From: Bacteroidales bacterium UBA4912
Lineage (GTDB): Bacteria; Bacteroidota; Bacteroidia; Bacteroidales; Dysgonomonadaceae
NCBI GenBank assembly: GCA_002398875.1
Contig: DHCC01000089.1
Span: 23,484-87,483, forward strand
Length of the DNA: 64,000 nucleotides
Reading direction: 5' to 3'
The notes beneath the pieces are model-generated. The model did not search any database. It saw only the letters and a list, made by a program, of their open reading frames with translations, and was not told where the DNA came from. A program made the position numbers and the translations under genes. This document shows, in pieces, positions 1 through 7,363 of the stretch (the first letter of the stretch is position 1; each line of letters begins with the position of its first letter).

Positions 1-191
1 TTTTTCTCAATTCTGGCAACCTCTTTTGCCAATCTCCAATGCATTTCCTCAGGGTTTTTTTCATAAATTACACCCTGACTGTCTTTCAGTGCATACTTAC
101 TTACCCACACTTTGGCCGCGAGCTCGTCTCCCATAAAATACTCCAATGATGCTTTATAAGCTTCGTCGAAAGTGTACGTTTTCTTTTTCAT
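1..191 (-). CDS. nrdJ: Vitamin B12-dependent ribonucleotide reductase (class II), N-terminal fragment
   Basis: The first 63 codons of a minus-strand gene begin at an ATG at 189-191 and run off the left edge with no stop. The peptide starts MKKKTYTFDEAYKASLEYF and continues with GDELAAKVWVSKYALKD and a YEKNPEEMHWRLAKEVARIE stretch. From memory this matches the N-terminus of Bacteroidetes adenosylcobalamin-dependent ribonucleotide reductases, which reduce ribonucleotides to deoxyribonucleotides in the cytoplasm. The catalytic cysteines and glycyl/cobalamin regions lie outside the window, so the family call rests only on this N-terminal similarity. The upstream 330 bp contains possible TAnnTTTG elements on the minus strand but no cobalamin riboswitch that I can see. 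Confidence 0.7.
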   Translation of the reverse strand, partial: MKKKTYTFDEAYKASLEYFMGDELAAKVWVSKYALKDSQGVIYEKNPEEMHWRLAKEVARIEK

Positions 192-522
192 AAGCTAATG
201 ATTTTACTAAAAAAAATAAATAATTGACTGTAAATAAGAACAAACTACAAATTTAGATAATCCGAAATCTACAACTTTTCAAAGTCAGACTTATTTGGTT
301 ATACAAGTTTACAGAAAGATTGCAAGAACGCAAAACATTTGCAAATATATTTATCAACATTTTTGCAAACTTTTCTAAAATAAATCATACAGCATTGATT
401 TTGTGCACATTAAAAACCAAACAGACATAAAATGTTGTCCATTATGGTAAACTACACTGATTTGTAGATAGATAAAATAAACAAGCTAATTAAAGAAAAA
501 AATCTATAAAAGTGAAGAAAAA
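192..522. other. Intergenic region upstream of the nrdJ-like gene
   Basis: This very AT-rich stretch separates the serpin terminator from the nrdJ-like start. On the minus strand there are two possible -7 elements of the Bacteroidetes type, TATATTTG (342-349) and TAAATTTG (248-255). Neither has a well-spaced TTG partner, so neither is a firm promoter call. I looked for a cobalamin riboswitch core and did not see one. Nothing else is recognisable. Confidence 0.4.
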
Positions 523-557
523 AAATCACTCATTGAGACTAACTCGCTGAGTGATTT
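515..557 (-). terminator. Rho-independent terminator of the serpin gene
   Basis: A perfect 10-bp stem (AAATCACTCA at 523-532 with TGAGTGATTT at 548-557) has a 15-nt loop that can itself pair GAG/CTC. On the minus strand the stem is followed by a T-rich run (complement of the A-run at 517-525). It lies about 40 bp past the serpin stop codon. Confidence 0.8.
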
Positions 558-595
558 ACTTTTTAGGTATAATATTTATAAAAGATTGTCCCTAT

Positions 596-1855
596 TTAGT
601 CTAAATCCTTCACTGCACCCATAAATAATATCGAACCTGTAGAATTTTCCTGAATTATGTAAATAAAAGGTCTGTTTGCATTAAAAGTAACAGTTCTGGG
701 TGGCTGATAAGATGTAAGTTCAATCCCAACTACTGTGACAGCCGCAGCTTCTGTGCCCACTTCGTCAGTACTTATATATGTAAACTGATCAACAAAGGAA
801 ATAAATGCATCATGATCAGACATACGTGAGAAATCTGCTCTTGAAGGGTCGAATGCAATCCCCATACCCATATTAATCAGCGCATCGTTGAGTCGCTTAC
901 TGTATTCAGTTTTGAATTTTGGCAGATACAGATCCACGTCGCTTTTCCTCAAACCTGATGCAAGTGCGGTCCATGAATCCCCTTTCTGCAAATCAGATAT
1001 AATATCTGCCAGCATTTTACCCTCTTTAGGCAACAACACAAGCATGCTAAACGCCTGGTTTCCATAAGGAAGTTCAACCATCTGCAACAATTGGTTTTCA
1101 GTATAATTAAAATCTGTTTTCTGATGCATCATATCAACATTCTTTGATTTACCGTTCATATAGAAAAAAGGCTTTTTTGTTGTATTCTTCGCATCAAATT
1201 CAGAAGTCCAGACGCCTTTAAAATATATTGCATTCATAAGATACATCAGTGCCATTGGATCAGTCTCGTCAATAACATGATCTATCAGATTATTAGTATT
1301 TTCTGCTGCCCATTGATTCAACTCATTAACAGTTTTACTGTCTGCAAAATCTACAGATTTAACGACAGAGTTAAAGTAATCCTGGTTTACCTTGATAAAA
1401 TCACTATCAATTACCACATTCTTATTAGTCCATATTGAGTTGGCAATAGCCAGTTTAGTGGATGGATCTGTTTTCAGCAATGCCTCTCTCAATTTCTTGT
1501 AATACTCGTTTACTTCCTCATCAGAATATCCGTCAAGCCTCAAAACCTTCTGCATAGCCTGTTTTGTTTCACCATCCGCACCATTCCATGTCATTGCCAG
1601 AGCCATACTCAGGCTCAAAGGAGACACCATAAAATTATCATCCTTATCAGCTGCTTCTTCATTAAAAACATTAGCAAAAAACTCAAAAGCAAATTGCTGA
1701 TCCGACTTCACCATTTTTGCTTCAGAGGAACGCAAATCAATTTTTATAGGGTCCGGCAGATCTTTATTGATTTCACTGTTACTTTTTTCACACGATGCAA
1801 CTAATAAAATAGTTGTAAAAGCAAGAAAAAAAAGAGTACTAAATTTCGACTTCAT
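596..1855 (-). CDS. Serpin-family protease inhibitor, lipoprotein
   Basis: A 419-residue protein with a complete serpin fold. The N-terminus MKSKFSTLFFLAFTTILLVAS is followed by Cys at a lipobox (LVASC), so it is probably a lipidated envelope protein. The reactive-centre loop is near the C-terminus: the hinge GTEAAAVT (about residues 367-374) has the small residues expected of an inhibitory serpin, and NRPFIYII plus FMG close the fold. Counting from the hinge places the scissile bond near ELTS, so P1 is probably Thr or Leu; this is inferred and may be off by one or two. Serpins trap serine or cysteine proteases by an irreversible conformational change. Bacterial serpins may protect against host or community proteases. 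It is monocistronic, with its own terminator, and diverges from speA. Confidence 0.93.
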   Translation of the reverse strand: MKSKFSTLFFLAFTTILLVASCEKSNSEINKDLPDPIKIDLRSSEAKMVKSDQQFAFEFFANVFNEEAADKDDNFMVSPLSLSMALAMTWNGADGETKQAMQKVLRLDGYSDEEVNEYYKKLREALLKTDPSTKLAIANSIWTNKNVVIDSDFIKVNQDYFNSVVKSVDFADSKTVNELNQWAAENTNNLIDHVIDETDPMALMYLMNAIYFKGVWTSEFDAKNTTKKPFFYMNGKSKNVDMMHQKTDFNYTENQLLQMVELPYGNQAFSMLVLLPKEGKMLADIISDLQKGDSWTALASGLRKSDVDLYLPKFKTEYSKRLNDALINMGMGIAFDPSRADFSRMSDHDAFISFVDQFTYISTDEVGTEAAAVTVVGIELTSYQPPRTVTFNANRPFIYIIQENSTGSILFMGAVKDLD

Positions 1856-1978
1856 TTTATTAAAGTTTTCTGTTTTATTTTGAATATTCAGATGTCAATA
1901 TAAGAAAGATGTTTTAAAAGGCAATATGTTGCATCGGACATGATATTTAACAATTACAGGCTGCAATTAAATGTAAAT

Positions 1979-2022
1979 TAAAATCTAATTTAGTCCTAAG
2001 CAAATTCTAACAAACTCTTAAT
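1979..2022 (-). repeat. Left array of four degenerate 11-bp units, inverted orientation
   Basis: Read on the minus strand, this stretch divides into ATTAAGAGTTT, GTTAGAATTTG, CTTAGGACTAA and ATTAGATTTTA. Each is 11 bp and each resembles the units of the right array at 2036-2090 (consensus near GTTAGGACTTT). The two arrays are head to head across a 13-bp spacer. The best-matching arms, 1994-2017 and 2041-2064, pair at 19 of 24 positions. Confidence 0.7.
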
Positions 2023-2035
2023 TTATATAAGGGTT

Positions 2036-2090
2036 ATTAGGAGTTGGTTAGGACTTTGTTAGGACTTTGTTAGTAGTAAGTAAGGTTTGA
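2036..2090 (+). repeat. Right array of five 11-bp tandem units
   Basis: Five consecutive 11-bp units start at 2036, 2047, 2058, 2069 and 2080: ATTAGGAGTTG, GTTAGGACTTT, GTTAGGACTTT, GTTAGTAGTAA, GTAAGGTTTGA. The second and third are identical. The 11-bp period is close to one helical turn. A related array lies at 37834-37910. No known element comes to mind. Confidence 0.8.
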
Positions 2091-2154
2091 TTGACCATTT
2101 TTCAGGTATATTTTGTCAAGAAATCATATTAAATACAATGTAAATACAATCAGG

Positions 2155-2177
2155 ACTATGTTTTATGTTAACATAGT
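2155..2177. promoter_or_regulatory. Inverted repeat, possible operator of speA
   Basis: A perfect 8-bp inverted repeat, ACTATGTT (2155-2162) and AACATAGT (2170-2177), has a 7-bp centre. It sits about 20 bp upstream of the putative speA -7 element, where a dimeric regulator could act. The regulator is unknown; the spacing and sequence do not match an ArgR box. Confidence 0.45.
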
Positions 2178-2197
2178 GTTTTGACAAAATAATTGCT

Positions 2198-2205
2198 TAA
2201 TTTTG
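2198..2205 (+). promoter_or_regulatory. Putative -7 promoter element of speA
   Basis: TAATTTTG fits the Bacteroidetes -7 consensus TAnnTTTG and is 46 bp before the speA ATG. The nearest upstream TTTG (2180-2183) is only 14 bp away, shorter than the usual 19-20, so the -33 partner is uncertain. Confidence 0.5.
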
Positions 2206-2251
2206 CACTTAAAATCAACACGTAGATTCACTTTTTTAAAATTTTGCTGTA

Positions 2252-4150
2252 ATGAGAAAATGGCGCATTGAAGATTCAGAAGAGCTTTACAACATAAATG
2301 GTTGGGGAAACGGTTATTTCTCCATTAATGATAAGGGTAATGTTCAGGTAACTCCAACAAAACAGGAAGAATTGAGTGTTGACCTTAATGATCTTATGCG
2401 TGAGCTGTATTTAAGAGATGTAGTTGCACCTGTATTAATTCGCTTTCCCGAGATTCTTGACAATCGTATCGAGAAAATATCACAGAGCTTTGCGAAGGCC
2501 TCTAAAGAGTATGAATACAAGGCCAAGAACCATATCATTTACCCCATCAAGGTAAATCAGATGCGTCAGGTGGTTGAGGAGATCGTGTCAAGTGGCAAGA
2601 GATTTAATATTGGTCTGGAAGCAGGTTCAAAGCCTGAACTTCATGCTGTTCTTGCAATTAACACCGACAATAACTCGCTTATTATCTGCAATGGCTATAA
2701 AGATGAAAGTTATATAGAACTGGCTTTGCTTGCACAAAAGATGGGTAAGCAGGTTTTTCTTGTGATTGAGAAACAAAATGAGCTGGAGCTAATAATCAAG
2801 ATAGCAAAACGACTAAAAGTAAAGCCAAATATTGGTGTTAGAGTGAAACTCTCGAGCTCCGGAAGCGGAAAATGGGAAGATTCAGGTGGTGATGCCAGTA
2901 AATTCGGATTGAATTCAAGTGAACTATTGGAGTCACTTGAGGTTTTGAATAAGAATAATATGGGTGATTGCTTTCGATTGATACATTTCCACATTGGCAG
3001 CCAGATCACTAAGATAAGGAAAATTAAAACTGCACTTCGTGAGGCTGCACAGTTTTATGTTCAGCTGCACGCATTAGGCTTTAATATTGAGTTTGTTGAT
3101 ATAGGCGGCGGTCTTGGCGTTGACTACGACGGTACCCGCTCTTCATTTACAGAGAACAGCATCAACTACTCTATTCAGGAGTATGTAAATGACTCTGTTT
3201 CAACTTTTGTTGATGCTGCAAATAAGAATGAACTCCCTCATCCCAATATAATTACCGAATCAGGTCGTGCACTTACAGCACATCATTCTGTACTTATTTT
3301 TGAGGTTCTGGAGACTACAACACTTCCTGAATGGCCTGAAGAGAAAGATATACACGAAGATGATCATGAACTGGTTAAAGAACTTTATAAGATTTGGGAC
3401 ACTCTCACTCAGCCACGAATGCTGGAAGCATGGCATGATGCGCAGCAGATCAGAGACGAGTCGATGGACCTTTTCAGCCTGGGTATGCTAGACTTAAAAA
3501 CCAGGGCACAGGTGGAGCAGCTATACTACTCTATTGCACGTGAAATTAATATCACAAGCAACAGGGCAAAACATGCGCCACAGGAACTGCGTCAGCTTTC
3601 TAAACTTCTTGGAGATAAGTATTTCTGTAACTTCTCTCTCTTTCAGTCGCTTCCCGACTCATGGGGTATTGATCAGGTATTCCCTATAATTCCAATACAT
3701 CGCCTTGATGAAAAGCCCGACAGGACTGCTACTTTGCAGGATATAACCTGTGATTCAGACGGAAATATTTCGAATTTTGCCTCACAGGATGGTTTTCGTT
3801 CTTCACTTCTTCCCGTTCATTCACTAAAGAAAACCGAACCCTATTATTTAGGTGTATTTCTTGTGGGTGCATATCAAGAAATATTAGGAGACCTCCACAA
3901 TCTTTTTGGTGATACCAACGTAGTACATGTATCTACGGGTGAAAATGGTTATCATATTGATCAGGTTATTGATGGCGAGTCTGTAGCAGAAGTGCTTGAG
4001 TATGTACAATATAATCCTAAGAAATTGGTGCGCACTGTTGAGACATGGGTAATGAGTTCTGTGAAACAGGGTAAAATATCTGTAGAAGAAGGCAAGGAGT
4101 TTTTGTCGAACTATCGCTCAGGATTATATGGGTACACGTATCTGGAGTAA
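2252..4150 (+). CDS. speA: Biosynthetic arginine decarboxylase
   Basis: A 632-residue PLP-dependent, fold-III arginine decarboxylase, about the usual SpeA length. It converts arginine to agmatine, the first step of the agmatine route to putrescine and spermidine. The PLP lysine is K100 in IYPIKVNQ; GLEAGSKPEL, HFHIGSQ, DIGGGLGVDYDG and ESGRALTAHHSV mark the barrel and cofactor phosphate site, and STGENGYHIDQV lies in the C-terminal domain. The start is the ATG 46 bp past the -7 element. It ends 2 bp before the stop of the convergent cation-efflux gene, with no room for a separate terminator. The upstream region carries an unusual repeat array. Confidence 0.96.
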   Translation: MRKWRIEDSEELYNINGWGNGYFSINDKGNVQVTPTKQEELSVDLNDLMRELYLRDVVAPVLIRFPEILDNRIEKISQSFAKASKEYEYKAKNHIIYPIKVNQMRQVVEEIVSSGKRFNIGLEAGSKPELHAVLAINTDNNSLIICNGYKDESYIELALLAQKMGKQVFLVIEKQNELELIIKIAKRLKVKPNIGVRVKLSSSGSGKWEDSGGDASKFGLNSSELLESLEVLNKNNMGDCFRLIHFHIGSQITKIRKIKTALREAAQFYVQLHALGFNIEFVDIGGGLGVDYDGTRSSFTENSINYSIQEYVNDSVSTFVDAANKNELPHPNIITESGRALTAHHSVLIFEVLETTTLPEWPEEKDIHEDDHELVKELYKIWDTLTQPRMLEAWHDAQQIRDESMDLFSLGMLDLKTRAQVEQLYYSIAREINITSNRAKHAPQELRQLSKLLGDKYFCNFSLFQSLPDSWGIDQVFPIIPIHRLDEKPDRTATLQDITCDSDGNISNFASQDGFRSSLLPVHSLKKTEPYYLGVFLVGAYQEILGDLHNLFGDTNVVHVSTGENGYHIDQVIDGESVAEVLEYVQYNPKKLVRTVETWVMSSVKQGKISVEEGKEFLSNYRSGLYGYTYLE

Positions 4151-4152
4151 TC

Positions 4153-5043
4153 TTACTTGCAGTCATCCAATATACAATCCTCATCTTCTAGTTCGAATTC
4201 TATAGTGCTGTGGTGTGCACCTAAATTATCCAGAGATTCTCTTATCCTGGTCTTTAATAATTGTTGGTCTTCCATGCTCAATTCATTTTTGAGCACCACA
4301 TGTATGGTAAGTACGTTATACTCACCATCCACAGACCATGCATGCAGATCGTGCACACTATTTACTTCATCAATATTCAGTAGTACGTTTTTCACCTCAT
4401 CAAGGTCAAGTCTGGTGGGACTACCCTGCAAAATAATGCGCAAGCTTATGCGCATATTACGGAAAACGTTAACCAGAATAAACAGGGCAATTGCAATAGA
4501 CAGTATTGGGTCGATTATTGGTGCATCGAAAAAATACATCACTCCTGCACCAATCAGTACTGCCACCCATCCCAACACATCTTCCAGCATGTGCAGAGAC
4601 ACTACTTTCTCGTTTATTGAACTGCCTTTACGCAATCTAAATAAAGCTATGCCGTTAATTATAACACCTAAAACAGCCAGTAAAAGCATCCCTTCCACAT
4701 TTGGCTGTTGCGGATTAAAAAGACGGGGAAAGGCATGAATTAGAATAACAACGCTTCCCACTAAAAGAACTACTGAATTTATCACAGCACCTAACAGGGA
4801 AAAGCGTTTATAACCGTAAGTATAATCCTGATTGCGAGGTTTTTTTGAGACTTTCTGAAAATACCAGCTTAGACCCAAAGTGATGCAATCGCCCAAATCG
4901 TGTACAGCATCAGAGAGTATTGCCATACTGTTGGTTAGTATTCCCCCGATGAATTCGATTATGGTGAAAAATAAATTTAGAAAAAATGCAGCCCTGATAT
5001 TCTTCACATCATTATTACCATGACTATGATTGTGTACGTTCAT
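4153..5043 (-). CDS. Cation diffusion facilitator (CzcD/ZitB-like) metal efflux protein
   Basis: A 296-residue inner-membrane cation diffusion facilitator, which exchanges Zn2+ or a similar divalent metal for protons. Six hydrophobic segments are visible. The metal site is seen as LSDAVHDLGD in the second helix (HDxxD type) and HMLEDVLGW in the fifth (HxxxD). The N-terminus is His-rich (NVHNHSHGNND), and the C-terminal cytoplasmic dimerisation domain includes VNSVHDLHAWSVDGEYNVLTIHV. CzcD/ZitB-type CDF proteins commonly have such a His-rich N-terminus. The metal (Zn, Co or Cd) cannot be decided from sequence alone. It is convergent with speA, and its upstream region is shared with the divergent peptidase gene. 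Confidence 0.93.
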   Translation of the reverse strand: MNVHNHSHGNNDVKNIRAAFFLNLFFTIIEFIGGILTNSMAILSDAVHDLGDCITLGLSWYFQKVSKKPRNQDYTYGYKRFSLLGAVINSVVLLVGSVVILIHAFPRLFNPQQPNVEGMLLLAVLGVIINGIALFRLRKGSSINEKVVSLHMLEDVLGWVAVLIGAGVMYFFDAPIIDPILSIAIALFILVNVFRNMRISLRIILQGSPTRLDLDEVKNVLLNIDEVNSVHDLHAWSVDGEYNVLTIHVVLKNELSMEDQQLLKTRIRESLDNLGAHHSTIEFELEDEDCILDDCK

Positions 5044-5116
5044 AAAAGTGAATTATATAAATAATAACATTGGTATAAAAAGAATGTTCAATGTTACTAT
5101 ATTACTCCTAATTATG

Positions 5117-5124
5117 TATATTTG
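5117..5124 (+). promoter_or_regulatory. Putative -7 element for the prolyl oligopeptidase operon
   Basis: TATATTTG matches TAnnTTTG, about 99 bp before the ATG at 5223. A TTA rather than TTG lies at the expected upstream spacing, so confidence is modest. Confidence 0.4.
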
Positions 5125-5222
5125 CTATGAATATTATTATTTCAATAAGACCCTGTTTCGATATTTGACATTAATCAGGTATTAAACGAATCATAAAATT
5201 ACAAAAGCCTAAAATAAAAGTC

Positions 5223-7361
5223 ATGAAACATTTATATTTAATAATTATATCCGGCGTGATATTGATCACAGCCTGTAATACAAAAAAAGAAGAAGTGACT
5301 ATATTAAAACAATCTGATTTTCCTGCAGCACCGGTTGCAGAAGTAAACCCCGATACGTTTATAAACTTCGGACAACAGCGAATCGACAATTATTATTGGC
5401 TCAAAGACAAAAATAATCCGAAGGTAATTGATTATCTGAATGCTGAAAATGCGTACACTGATAATGTGATGGCATCGACAAAAGATCTGCAGCAGACGAT
5501 TTATGAGGAGATTTTAGGCAGAATGAAAGAGGATGATGAGAGCTATCCTACTTATATAAACGGCTATTGGTATTATAGCCGCACCGAAAAAGGTAAACAG
5601 TACCGAACTTATTGTCGTCGCAAAGGTTCGACAGATGCCGCAGAAGAAATAATATTTGATTTGAATAAGATGGCTGAAGGCACGCCTGCATTCATTTTTG
5701 GAGGTTATTCTATCAGTCCGGATAACAACAAAGTGGCATATCTGTTTAATGAGACAGGATCTTACGCCGAGTTTGTTATGAAAATTAAAGATCTTAATAC
5801 AGACGAAGAGATAGGTTATACGGTAATTGGTGCTACTTCCGTGGCATGGGCTAATGATAATCAGACTCTGTTTTACGGTATTATCGATGAGACTTTGCGT
5901 CCTTATCAAATTCACCGCAGGGCACTTAATGAACCTCAAAGTACATTAATCTACGAAGAGAAAGATAATAAATTCAGAACTTATGTTTCAGGCACCAAAA
6001 CAAAGGAGCATATTTTTATAGGCAGTTCCAGCTCTACCACATCAGAAGAGCGCTATATCTCAGCCGATAAACCTTTAGATCAGTTTAAAATTTTCCTTCC
6101 GCGTGTTCAGGATGTGGAATATTCAATACATCCACATAAAGAGAAGTTTTTTGTACGTTATAAAGATAGGGAAAATCTTAATTCCATGATTTATGAAGTA
6201 CCACTCACAGGTTATGAAGACAGGTCAGCATGGAAAGTATTTTTACCTCATAATAATGATGTTCGGATAGAAGGTATAGATATCCTTAAAGATTATGTTT
6301 CAGTGGAGTTGCGAAAAAACGGACTATCAGAAATTCACATTATGCCTCTTAACGGAAGTGCAGTACAAACTATTGCTTTTCCTGAACCGGTATATTCAGC
6401 TTCACTAAGCGGTAATCCTGAATATGACGCTACAACTATAAGATACACATACACATCACTTAATCGCCCTACTACTCTTTACGAATATAGTATCGAAACA
6501 GGAGATTCTGAAAAGCTAAAGGAACAGGAGATCCCTTCAGGCTTTAACCCTGATGATTACACTGTGGAAAGGCTTTGGGCAACCGCCCCTGATGGCATTC
6601 AAGTTCCAATGGCAGTTGTATATAAGAAGGGATTGAAAAAAGATGGCAGTGCTCCTGCGCTGATTTACTCTTACGGTAGTTATGGATCCAGTTCTGATGT
6701 ATATTTTAGTGCCAGCTTATATAGTCTTATTGATCGGGGCTTTGTTTATGCACTTGCACAAATACGCGGCGGCAGTGATCTGGGTGAACAATGGTATGAA
6801 GATGGCAAATTACTGAAAAAGAAGAATACTTTTACCGACTTTATTGCATGTAGTGAAAAGCTTATCGATGACGGCTACACATCGTCAGATAAACTTGCAG
6901 CAATGGGTGGAAGTGCCGGAGGGCTGCTTATGGGTGCTGTCACCAATTTGAGACCGGATCTTTATCAGACTATTGTAGCTCAAGTTCCGTTTATAGATGT
7001 CATCAATACAATGCTTGACGACACTTTACCTCTAACTACTGGTGAATATGAAGAGTGGGGAAATCCAAATGTTGAAGAGTATTATAACTATATTCTCTCC
7101 TACTCTCCGTATGATAATATCAAACCCCAGGATTACCCCAATATGCTGGTAACCGGTGGTATCAACGATTCCCAGGTTCTTTTTCACGAGCCTGCAAAGT
7201 ACACTGCCAAGCTTAGATCTATGAAAACAGATAATAATATCCTGTTGCTTAAGATGAATATGGATTCAGGTCATGGTGGCGCTACTGGACGCTATGAAGG
7301 TATAAAAGATACCGCTTTTGAATTTGCATTTATCCTTAACAGGGTTGGAATTGATAAATAA
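5223..7361 (+). CDS. ptrB: Prolyl oligopeptidase family serine peptidase (oligopeptidase B-like), lipoprotein
   Basis: A 712-residue S9A peptidase of oligopeptidase B type. It has an N-terminal propeller domain (about residues 40-440) and a C-terminal alpha/beta hydrolase. The triad is visible: S564 in GGSAGG, D649 in GGINDSQ and H684 in DSGHGG. Oligopeptidase B cleaves short peptides after basic residues. The N-terminus MKHLYLIIISGVILITAC is a lipoprotein signal with Cys18, implying an envelope location, whereas classical enterobacterial PtrB is cytoplasmic. The following symporter gene starts 2 bp after the stop, so peptide hydrolysis and amino-acid or dicarboxylate uptake are probably co-expressed. 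Basic-residue specificity is inferred from family resemblance. Confidence 0.92.
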   Translation: MKHLYLIIISGVILITACNTKKEEVTILKQSDFPAAPVAEVNPDTFINFGQQRIDNYYWLKDKNNPKVIDYLNAENAYTDNVMASTKDLQQTIYEEILGRMKEDDESYPTYINGYWYYSRTEKGKQYRTYCRRKGSTDAAEEIIFDLNKMAEGTPAFIFGGYSISPDNNKVAYLFNETGSYAEFVMKIKDLNTDEEIGYTVIGATSVAWANDNQTLFYGIIDETLRPYQIHRRALNEPQSTLIYEEKDNKFRTYVSGTKTKEHIFIGSSSSTTSEERYISADKPLDQFKIFLPRVQDVEYSIHPHKEKFFVRYKDRENLNSMIYEVPLTGYEDRSAWKVFLPHNNDVRIEGIDILKDYVSVELRKNGLSEIHIMPLNGSAVQTIAFPEPVYSASLSGNPEYDATTIRYTYTSLNRPTTLYEYSIETGDSEKLKEQEIPSGFNPDDYTVERLWATAPDGIQVPMAVVYKKGLKKDGSAPALIYSYGSYGSSSDVYFSASLYSLIDRGFVYALAQIRGGSDLGEQWYEDGKLLKKKNTFTDFIACSEKLIDDGYTSSDKLAAMGGSAGGLLMGAVTNLRPDLYQTIVAQVPFIDVINTMLDDTLPLTTGEYEEWGNPNVEEYYNYILSYSPYDNIKPQDYPNMLVTGGINDSQVLFHEPAKYTAKLRSMKTDNNILLLKMNMDSGHGGATGRYEGIKDTAFEFAFILNRVGIDK

Positions 7362-7363
7362 AT

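Larger units (their letters stand above)
1856..2251. other. Divergent intergenic region between serpin and speA
   Basis: This 396-bp region carries, left to right: about 120 bp of featureless AT-rich DNA next to the serpin start; the two opposed 11-bp repeat arrays (1979-2022 and 2036-2090); a 9-bp direct repeat AAATACAAT at 2131 and 2142, again 11 bp apart; an 8-bp inverted repeat (2155-2177); a 9-bp inverted pair TTTTGTCAA/TTGACAAAA (2111-2119 and 2181-2189); and a -7 element at 2198-2205. The density of repeats is far above that of other intergenic regions in the window. Confidence 0.75.

Noticed and set aside
192..522. Cobalamin riboswitch upstream of the B12-dependent reductase
   Set aside because: No conserved B12-box core was found on either strand.
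1979..2090. LytTR response-regulator sites as explanation of the 11-bp arrays
   Set aside because: LytTR sites are 9-bp pairs about 21 bp apart; the contiguous 11-bp units and head-to-head layout do not fit well.
1979..2090. CRISPR array
   Set aside because: Units are 11 bp, contiguous and degenerate, with no spacers of 30-40 bp and no cas genes in the window.
4157..4738. A 193-codon plus-strand open frame
   Set aside because: It lies fully antisense to the cation-efflux gene, is Ser/Thr-rich low-complexity shadow sequence and has no family resemblance.
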